Assembly: GCF_002160865.1 (NCBI RefSeq)
Contig: NZ_NFLJ01000027.1
Span: 1-40,500, forward strand
DNA from: Massiliimicrobium timonense
GTDB taxonomy: Bacteria > Bacillota_I > Bacilli_A > Erysipelotrichales > Coprobacillaceae
Direction: 5' to 3'
DNA length: 40,500 nt
Under the pieces are notes generated by a model, which worked only from the letters and a program-made list of their open reading frames with translations, did no database searches and was not told the origin of the DNA. Every line of letters begins with the position of its first letter. Position 1 is the first letter of the stretch. Position numbers and translations under genes: made by a program. Of the stretch, positions 34,909 through 40,500 are shown piece by piece.

Positions 34909-35744
34909 TGAAGGTATTGGTAACAGGAGTTAAAGGGCAATTAGGCTATGATATTGTTAATGAATGCAAAAAAAGATGTATTGAAGCAGTTGGTGTAGAT
35001 GTAGAAGAAATGGATATTACTGATGCAAAACAGGTTGAAAATGTCATTACTGATGAATATGATGCAGTGATTCATTGTGCGGCTTGGACGGCTGTTGATA
35101 AGGCTGAAGATGAAGTAGCAATGTGTAGAAAAGTGAATAAGGATGGTACAGAAAACATTGCAAGAGTCTGTCAGCAATTAGATATTCCATTAATGTATTT
35201 TTCTACGGATTATGTTTTTGATGGCTTAGGTGAAAAACCATGGCATGAATATGATGAAAGAAAACCATTAAATATTTATGGACAAACAAAATATGAAGGT
35301 GAATTAGCTGTTGAAAAGTTACCAAAACACTTTATTATTCGTATTTCTTGGGTGTTTGGAGTCAATGGAAACAACTTTATTAAAACAATGCTTCGCTTAG
35401 GAAAAGAAAAAGGGGAAGTCAGTGTTGTTGATGATCAGATTGGATCACCAACTTATACATATGATTTAGCCAAACTTTGTGTTGATATGATTCAGACTCA
35501 AGAATATGGAACATATCATGCAACAAATGAGGGGATCTGTTCATGGTATGAATTTGCCTGTGAAATCTTTAGACAGGCTAATATGAATGTGAAAGTCAAT
35601 CCTGTAGACTCATCAGCTTTCCCAGTTAAAGCAACAAGACCAAAAAACAGTAGGATGTCTAAAAAAGAATTAGATAAACATGGTTTTAATAGATTACCTG
35701 CATGGCAGAATGCATTGAAAAGATATTTAAAGGAAATTTTATAA
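34908..35744 (+). CDS. rmlD: dTDP-4-dehydrorhamnose reductase
   Basis: The 278-residue SDR reduces dTDP-4-keto-L-rhamnose with NAD(P)H to dTDP-L-rhamnose. It has VTGVKGQLGYD, HCAAWTAVDKAEDE, YFSTDYVFDG, YGQTKYEGE (catalytic Tyr-Lys), RISWVFGVNGNNFIKTML, VVDDQIGSPTYT and ATRPKNSRMSK, as expected for RmlD. It is the last gene of the rhamnose operon; a terminator begins at the stop codon. Antisense open frames inside it are shadows. Confidence 0.95.
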   Translation: MKVLVTGVKGQLGYDIVNECKKRCIEAVGVDVEEMDITDAKQVENVITDEYDAVIHCAAWTAVDKAEDEVAMCRKVNKDGTENIARVCQQLDIPLMYFSTDYVFDGLGEKPWHEYDERKPLNIYGQTKYEGELAVEKLPKHFIIRISWVFGVNGNNFIKTMLRLGKEKGEVSVVDDQIGSPTYTYDLAKLCVDMIQTQEYGTYHATNEGICSWYEFACEIFRQANMNVKVNPVDSSAFPVKATRPKNSRMSKKELDKHGFNRLPAWQNALKRYLKEIL

Positions 35745-35777
35745 GGTATATAACAAAAAAGTTATATATCTTTTTTT
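35745..35777 (+). terminator. Rho-independent terminator of the rml operon
   Basis: GGTATATAAC (35745-35754) pairs with GTTATATATC (35761-35770) around AAAAAA, followed by seven T (35771-35777). It begins one base after the rmlD stop. Confidence 0.88.
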
Positions 35778-35785
35778 GTTATATA

Positions 35786-35815
35786 TTGACAAAATGTGTC
35801 GGAGGGGGGTATAAA
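35786..35815 (+). promoter_or_regulatory. Upstream promoter candidate (P1) of the second glycosyltransferase operon
   Basis: TTGACA (35786-35791) and TATAAA (35810-35815) lie 18 bp apart. A small inverted repeat (GACA-AAATG-TGTC, 35788-35800) overlaps the -35, and a G-rich run (GGAGGGGGG) fills the spacer. Confidence 0.6.
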
Positions 35816-35869
35816 TAAATAAGATATATAATCAATTGATGATAAAAATTGGAAATGGTATCTTTGATA

Positions 35870-35934
35870 AAAATGTTGACATTTTGGTTATATTGACATA
35901 TTATGTTGATGACAAAAGGGAAAAATGATATACT
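35870..35934 (+). promoter_or_regulatory. Downstream promoter candidate (P2) and operator-like repeats
   Basis: TTGATG (35906-35911) and TATACT (35929-35934) are exactly 17 bp apart. Upstream lie the dyad AAAATGT-TG-ACATTTT (35870-35885) and a further TTGACA at 35893-35898, so TTGACA-like boxes recur at 35877, 35893 and 35906. These look like binding sites for a regulator near P2. A GGGAGAGGG ribosome binding site then precedes the ATG at 35971. Confidence 0.6.
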
Positions 35935-35970
35935 GATTATATCTTAGTCATATAAAGGGAGAGGGAATAT

Positions 35971-37314
35971 ATGAAAGAAAATCTTTTTGCAGTATGTTTA
36001 ATATGTATTGAGATAGCTTTCTTTTATTTACTTTATTATTTTGTCAATTTACCGTTATCTTTATATATTCAACTTGGCGTATTATGGCTAATTATTATGT
36101 TTGTAAGTAAACATTATAAAATTCAATCTACTCTTGTATGGGATGAAATTAGAAGTGATTTAAAAGCTTTTATATATTTTGTATTAATTGCTTTTGTTTT
36201 TGTATATCCAAAAACATATTTCTATTGGAAAATATTAGGAGTAGGTTTTTTTATGTCTATATTTGCTATTGTTTTGAATAGAATGATACGCATTGTGTTT
36301 AGAAAACAGTTATCAAGGAAAACATTAATTATTGGGACTGGGAGCGAAGCATATCGTGTTGGACGTATAGCTAATAATAATCGTTTTGCTTTGACTGAAG
36401 TATTAGGGTTTGTGAAAATTGATGATTTTATTGATGAGGAATTAAAAGATGATTTGAGATATCCTATTTATGATTATTATGAATTGAATGAATTATTAAA
36501 TAATCATGTAGATCAAGTTATTATTGCATTACCTGATGCATCAAAAGAGGAAGTTGATGTCATCACAAGGCAGTTGTTTGATAGAGTTCAATATATAAAA
36601 GTCTTACCACAATTGAATTTTACAATGACTTTTAATTCTAAGATTGATGATTTTGATGGTGAATTGTTGATTTCTACATCAAGAGGAAGATTAGGGGTTA
36701 TTGGTAAGTTTTTTAAAAGAATTATTGATATTATGGCAGGAATATGTGGATGTTTATTATTAATTCCATTGACAATATATGTATCACATAAAAATAAAAA
36801 AAGTGGAGATACAGATCCAATATTCTTTAAACAAAAAAGAATTGGTGAAAATGGGAACGATATTTATATTTATAAATATCGTTCTATGGTACCCAATGCT
36901 GAAAAAGTGCTTGAAGAATTAATGGCAAAGGATCCAGCTATAAAAGAGGAGTACCTTACAAATAAGAAATTAGTTAATGATCCACGTATTACTGAAGTTG
37001 GTCACTTTTTAAGAAGAACATCATTAGATGAATTCCCACAATTTATCAATGTTTTGAAAGGTGATATGAGTTTGGTTGGGCCTAGACCCTATTTACCTAG
37101 AGAAAAAGATGATATGGATATTTATTATAAGTCTATTGTTAGATGTAAGCCAGGTATTACAGGAATGTGGCAAGCCAATGGTAGAAGTGATGTTGGGTTT
37201 ATTGACAGATGTAAATTAGATGATTATTATTATAGAAACTGGACTTTAGGTCTAGATATGATTATTATTTATAAGACGATTAAAAGTGTAATTTATGGAA
37301 AGGGTGCATTATAG
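35971..37314 (+). CDS. WbaP/CpsE-type undecaprenyl-phosphate sugar phosphotransferase
   Basis: The 447-residue polyprenol phosphotransferase has four N-terminal membrane helices (about 5-28, 33-50, 65-82 and 86-105), a Rossmann-like middle domain (TLIIGTGSEAYRVGRIA), one more membrane helix (about 252-270) and the catalytic domain. That domain carries PIFFKQKRIGENG, YKYRSMVPNAEKVLEEL, TSLDEFPQFINVLKGDMSLV and GPRPY, with the Asp-Glu pair and PGITGMWQANGRS. This large form typically transfers glucose-1-P or galactose-1-P to undecaprenyl phosphate, starting a polymer distinct from that of the small PglC-like enzyme at 20329-20934. It heads the operon that continues to the window end. Confidence 0.93.
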   Translation: MKENLFAVCLICIEIAFFYLLYYFVNLPLSLYIQLGVLWLIIMFVSKHYKIQSTLVWDEIRSDLKAFIYFVLIAFVFVYPKTYFYWKILGVGFFMSIFAIVLNRMIRIVFRKQLSRKTLIIGTGSEAYRVGRIANNNRFALTEVLGFVKIDDFIDEELKDDLRYPIYDYYELNELLNNHVDQVIIALPDASKEEVDVITRQLFDRVQYIKVLPQLNFTMTFNSKIDDFDGELLISTSRGRLGVIGKFFKRIIDIMAGICGCLLLIPLTIYVSHKNKKSGDTDPIFFKQKRIGENGNDIYIYKYRSMVPNAEKVLEELMAKDPAIKEEYLTNKKLVNDPRITEVGHFLRRTSLDEFPQFINVLKGDMSLVGPRPYLPREKDDMDIYYKSIVRCKPGITGMWQANGRSDVGFIDRCKLDDYYYRNWTLGLDMIIIYKTIKSVIYGKGAL

Positions 37315-37359
37315 TGTATCTATTTCGTAAAGTATATTCATTTAGGAAAGGGAGATAGC

Positions 37360-37809
37360 ATGAAAATATGTTTAGTTGGTTCTAGTGGTGGTCATTTGAC
37401 ACATTTATATATGTTGAAACCTACATGGGAAAAATATGATCGCTTTTGGGTGACCTTTGATAAAGAAGATGCAAGAAGCATTTTAAAAGACGAAAAAATG
37501 TACCCTTGTTATTATCCTACAAATAGAAATCTTAAGAATCTTATCAAAAATACTTTTGTTGCATGGAAAGTGCTTAGAAAAGAAAAACCAGATTTGATTA
37601 TTTCAGCTGGTGCTGCAGTTGCTGTTCCATTCTTTTACTTAGGAAAGTTAATGGGTAAGAAACTTATTTATATTGAAGTCTTTGATAGAGTGGATAAACC
37701 TACACTGACAGGTCGTTTGGTTTACCCAATAGTTGATGAGTTTATTGTGCAATGGGAAGAACAGCTTAAAGTATATCCAAAGGCTAAGAACTTTGGAAGT
37801 ATTTTCTAG
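37360..37809 (+). CDS. Alg14/PssD-like glycosyltransferase subunit
   Basis: The 149-residue protein matches the Alg14/PssD/Cps14F family: ICLVGSSGGHLTHLYMLKP, FDKEDARSILKDEKMYPCYY, PDLIISAGAAVAVPFFYLG and VFDRVDKPTLTGRLVYPI. In these two-part enzymes the Alg14-like subunit, bound to the membrane, recruits the catalytic Alg13-like partner, encoded 11 bases downstream. Capsular homologues add a beta-1,4-linked sugar (Gal or GlcA) as the second residue after the WbaP/CpsE initiating sugar, which agrees with the gene order here. The donor is not determined by sequence. Confidence 0.9.
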   Translation: MKICLVGSSGGHLTHLYMLKPTWEKYDRFWVTFDKEDARSILKDEKMYPCYYPTNRNLKNLIKNTFVAWKVLRKEKPDLIISAGAAVAVPFFYLGKLMGKKLIYIEVFDRVDKPTLTGRLVYPIVDEFIVQWEEQLKVYPKAKNFGSIF

Positions 37810-37820
37810 GAGGTAGCATC

Positions 37821-38315
37821 ATGATATTTGTAACCGTAGGAACACATGAACAGCAGTTTAATAGACTTATACAAAAAGTAGATGAACTCAAACGTGATGA
37901 AATCATCAAAGACGATGTTTTTATACAAACAGGTTTTTCAACTTATGAACCACAGTATTGTCAATGGAAAAAATTGCTATCTTATGATGAGATGAATGAA
38001 ATGTATGAAAAAGCAGATATCATTATTACACATGGTGGGCCAGCAAGTTTTATGAAAGCATTGGAATTAAAGAAAATTCCAATCGTTGTCCCAAGACAGG
38101 CACAGTTTGATGAACACGTCAATGATCATCAGGTAGAGTTTGTAAAGTTAGTTGAAGAAAGATTCAACAATATTATTGGTGTATATGATATTAAAAATCT
38201 AGAAAATATAATTGTTAAATTTAATAACACTGTAGCTAAGAAAAATACTTCTAGTTTAAGTCATAATAAAGAATTTAATGAGAAATTAAGTATAATGGTA
38301 GGTGAACTATTTTGA
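37821..38315 (+). CDS. Alg13/PssE-like glycosyltransferase catalytic subunit
   Basis: The 164-residue partner of the preceding protein has MIFVTVGTHEQQFNRLIQKV, FIQTGFSTYEP, YEKADIIITHGGPASFMKAL (the sugar-nucleotide-binding His-Gly-Gly) and PIVVPRQAQFDEHVNDHQVE. This is the C-terminal GT28-like half of an MurG-type fold and supplies the donor site. GGAGG precedes the ATG. The stop (TTTTGA) overlaps the TTG start of the next glycosyltransferase gene. Confidence 0.9.
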   Translation: MIFVTVGTHEQQFNRLIQKVDELKRDEIIKDDVFIQTGFSTYEPQYCQWKKLLSYDEMNEMYEKADIIITHGGPASFMKALELKKIPIVVPRQAQFDEHVNDHQVEFVKLVEERFNNIIGVYDIKNLENIIVKFNNTVAKKNTSSLSHNKEFNEKLSIMVGELF

Positions 38316-39205
38316 AAAAATCGGTATTAGTTTTGATGGCTACCTACAATGGTGAAAAATATTTAAATGATCAATTAAAAAGTATTTTTAATCAAACTGG
38401 TGTACTAGTTAAGGTGCTTGTAAGAGATGATGGATCTACTGATAATACTATATCAATATTGGAAGATTGGTCTAAAACTAACAATTTAGAATGGTATACT
38501 GGTGAACACTTAAACGTTCAATTTGGATTTTATGATTTAATGGTTCATGCTAAGAACTATAATTATAACTACTTTGCATTTTCTGATCAAGACGATATAT
38601 GGGATAGTGACAAACTATATATTGCCTTGCAACACTTACAAGAAGCAGATAATTTAAAACCTTCTCTATATTATTGTGGACAAAAATTAGTAGATGAAAA
38701 CCTTAATTATTTAGATACACATTATTTGAATACAAAAAGAAATTTAAAAACAAAATTTATTTTTTCAGATATTGCAGGATGTACTGCCGTTTTCAATAAA
38801 GATTTACTATTGAAAGTAATAGCGTATAAACCAAGCTATATGATGATGCATGATACGTGGATTTTAAAAGTTTGTTTATCACTTGGCGGTGAGGTTTTTG
38901 TAGATAAAAATCCACATATGAATTATCGTCAACATGGTAATAATACAGTAGGATTAAGTAATGCGCTATCTTCTAAAATTAAAAGAGCAAACACTTATAT
39001 TTTTGATTATGATTTAAAAACTCAAATGTCTGAATTGTTAGCAGGATATGAAAAGTTTATCGTACCTGAATATCTAGAAGTTATTAATAAAATAATCAAC
39101 GCAAAAAAAAATAAAAAGTATTTCTTTGATAAAAAAAAGTTTGACTTTTATGATAAAGGTCTAAATTTAACATTTAGAATAAAAGTTCTATTAAATAAAT
39201 TATAA
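38312..39205 (+). CDS. GT2-family glycosyltransferase (rhamnosyltransferase-like)
   Basis: The 297-residue GT-A enzyme has SVLVLMATYNGEKYLNDQLK, VLVRDDGSTDNT and FAFSDQDDIWDSDKL (metal-binding Asp residues), then AGCTAVFNKDLL and MMMHDTWILKVCLSLGG. The NYFAFSDQDDIW type of motif is frequent in rhamnosyl- and galactosyltransferases of Gram-positive capsules. With the rml operon upstream, dTDP-rhamnose is a likely donor; that is inference. It starts at a TTG overlapping the end of the previous gene, with AGGTGA upstream as a modest RBS. Confidence 0.85.
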   Translation: MKKSVLVLMATYNGEKYLNDQLKSIFNQTGVLVKVLVRDDGSTDNTISILEDWSKTNNLEWYTGEHLNVQFGFYDLMVHAKNYNYNYFAFSDQDDIWDSDKLYIALQHLQEADNLKPSLYYCGQKLVDENLNYLDTHYLNTKRNLKTKFIFSDIAGCTAVFNKDLLLKVIAYKPSYMMMHDTWILKVCLSLGGEVFVDKNPHMNYRQHGNNTVGLSNALSSKIKRANTYIFDYDLKTQMSELLAGYEKFIVPEYLEVINKIINAKKNKKYFFDKKKFDFYDKGLNLTFRIKVLLNKL

Positions 39206-39234
39206 TAACCAAGTGTTATAAAAGGGAGAACTAA

Positions 39235-39984
39235 ATGATGATTGAAACAATATCGATTATTATGATAATTAATAATGAATCTATTTATAAAGGATTTTTA
39301 GATAGTCTTAATAATCAAGATTTTAAAAAAATTGAATTAATTCCAATTTATAATTATGATCAAGAATTTAACTCAGCAAGTTATGCTTATAATAAATATG
39401 CAAAAAATGCAAAAGGTGATTTGTTAATATTTATGCATCCGGATATTCGTTTTCAAGATAAACATTCGTTATCAAATATTATTGAATATGTAAATAATTT
39501 AGATGATTTTGGAATTGTTGGTGTTGCAGGAGCAAAAAAAGGTAAAAATGGAGAGCGAGAAATCTTAACTAACATTGTTCATGGAAGCAAGAAAGAAAAG
39601 GCAGGAAATCCTATACATAGTCCGGAAGAAGTTCAAACGTTGGACGAATGTATGTTTATTATCAAAAAAGATTATTTTAATAAAAATATGTTTACTGAGA
39701 GAGAAAGTTGGCATTTGTATGCGGTTGAGTATTGTTTAAAAGTATTAAACCATGGAGACAAAATCTATGTCATTCCATTGAATGTATGGCACATGTCAGA
39801 TGGAAAATCACTTAATTATAATTATGTTTTAGATCTGATTAGCTTAGCAAAAGATTATAAAGACCAATTCCCTGTATTATATACTACTGTAAAGAAATGG
39901 GATTTAAAGGGTGTAAGTGGATTTCTATATCTAAGATACTATCTATTAAAACAATTAATTAAAAATACAATAATGAAAGGATAA
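39235..39984 (+). CDS. GT2-like glycosyltransferase with HxD-type motif
   Basis: The 249-residue protein has a GT-A style N-terminus (ISIIMIINNESIYKGFLDSL) and, where classic GT2 enzymes have DxD, the sequence LLIFMHPDIRFQD. That HPD/HQD variant defines a GT2-like subfamily found in capsule clusters. GVAGAKKGKNG and WHLYAVEYCLKVLNHG follow, as is usual there. Two ATGs are in tandem (39235 and 39238) after AAAGGGAG; either could be used. It is part of the same transcript as its neighbours. Sugar and linkage are unknown. Confidence 0.78.
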   Translation: MMIETISIIMIINNESIYKGFLDSLNNQDFKKIELIPIYNYDQEFNSASYAYNKYAKNAKGDLLIFMHPDIRFQDKHSLSNIIEYVNNLDDFGIVGVAGAKKGKNGEREILTNIVHGSKKEKAGNPIHSPEEVQTLDECMFIIKKDYFNKNMFTERESWHLYAVEYCLKVLNHGDKIYVIPLNVWHMSDGKSLNYNYVLDLISLAKDYKDQFPVLYTTVKKWDLKGVSGFLYLRYYLLKQLIKNTIMKG

Positions 39985-39989
39985 TTAAT

Positions 39990-40500
39990 ATGCTATTCAG
40001 TATAATAATACCAGTTTATAATGTAGAAAATTATTTAAATGCGTGTATAGGAAGTATTCTCCCTCAGCTAGAAGAAAATACTAATGATGTAGAAATTCTA
40101 TTAATCAATGATGGCTCCACGGATCGAAGTGGACTTATCTGTGACCATTATAAAAAAGAACATCCACATTTATTTCGTGTCTTTCACAACAAAAATCAAG
40201 GGTTGTTTTTATCTAGAAGGTATGGTTTTAAAAAAGCACAAGGGAAATATATTATAAATTGTGATTCGGACGATAGTTTGGCTATAAATACAATAACTAT
40301 ATTGAAAAAAATCATTGAAAAAGAACAACCAGATTTAATTTTATATAACATGAATTTGTGGGATGGAATAAATACATCATCGTATTTTGAAAATGTATTT
40401 ACTAAAGATAAAGTATGCTCAGTTGATAAAAATGAGTTATTAAAAAATTTTTTTATTTCTCATGAGTCCATTAGTATGTGCACTAAAGTGTTTAAAAAAG
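39990..40500 (+). CDS. GT2-family glycosyltransferase, 3' truncated by the window end
   Basis: An ATG at 39990, after GAAAGGA, opens 170 codons running off the right edge. The translation has LFSIIIPVYNVENYLNACIG, ILLINDGSTDRSGLICDHYK, NKNQGLFLSRRYGF and YIINCDSDDSLAIN, the standard donor-binding and DxD motifs of GT2 enzymes. It starts five bases after the preceding stop, so it belongs to the same operon. The C-terminal acceptor part is outside the window. Confidence 0.88.
   Translation, partial: MLFSIIIPVYNVENYLNACIGSILPQLEENTNDVEILLINDGSTDRSGLICDHYKKEHPHLFRVFHNKNQGLFLSRRYGFKKAQGKYIINCDSDDSLAINTITILKKIIEKEQPDLILYNMNLWDGINTSSYFENVFTKDKVCSVDKNELLKNFFISHESISMCTKVFKK

Noticed and set aside
34941-35177. 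Minus-strand open frame inside rmlD as an antisense gene.
   Set aside because: It lies wholly inside a strongly conserved gene, has no RBS and gives an unremarkable peptide. Similar shadows inside other genes (for example 7224-7415, 8966-9151, 17966-18181 and 21696-21911) were dropped for the same reason.

Overview
The window is low-GC DNA from a Gram-positive bacterium. Strong AGGAGG-type ribosome binding sites, TTG and GTG starts, LytR-CpsA-Psr (LCP) anchoring proteins, a VanZ-like protein, an AAA/DUF1703-type ATPase and Wzy-type polysaccharide genes point to a gut Firmicute, probably an Erysipelotrichia/Coprobacillus-like lineage. That assignment is inferred from gene style; no rRNA or other marker is present. 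No rRNA, tRNA or CRISPR array was seen.

Left edge (1-5.3 kb): decayed accessory DNA. It holds the end of an IS3-type element, an orphan diverged MurB-like gene, a LytTR-like fragment, two head-to-head remnants of IS21 istB genes, a TIR-domain gene whose C-terminal domain is still readable downstream but is cut by in-frame stops, and the remains of a DUF2326 (ABC-3C type) ATPase.

Polysaccharide locus 1 (22157 down to 5335, minus strand): one long Wzx/Wzy-type operon. In order of transcription it encodes a sugar aminotransferase, a PglC-like initiating phosphoglycosyl transferase, a 3-hydroxyacyl-CoA dehydrogenase, a thiolase, a NeuD/PglD-like acyltransferase, four glycosyltransferases, a Wzy-like polymerase, UDP-GlcNAc 2-epimerase, a hexapeptide acetyltransferase, a Wzx-like flippase, UDP-glucose dehydrogenase and UDP-glucuronate 4-epimerase. 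The thiolase/dehydrogenase pair between the initiating transferase and the N-acyltransferase is the most unusual part. It suggests local manufacture of a 3-hydroxybutyryl-type group for the amino sugar that starts the repeat unit.

Centre (22.2-32.4 kb): two tandem paralogous HTH proteins of a family I do not recognise, two tandem LCP ligases behind an attenuator-like hairpin, an AAA/PD-(D/E)XK protein, a VanZ-like protein, and a MerR-methyltransferase fusion. Four bases after the fusion gene lies a MerR-style promoter (a dyad in a 19-bp spacer) that drives the rml genes.

Polysaccharide locus 2 (32418 to beyond 40500, plus strand): rmlA-rmlC-rmlB-rmlD for dTDP-L-rhamnose, a terminator, a promoter region with several TTGACA boxes, then a second, WbaP/CpsE-type initiating transferase, an Alg14/Alg13-like glycosyltransferase pair and three GT2 enzymes, the last cut off by the window end. 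The two loci therefore have separate initiating enzymes, and the LCP proteins between them could attach either polymer to the wall.
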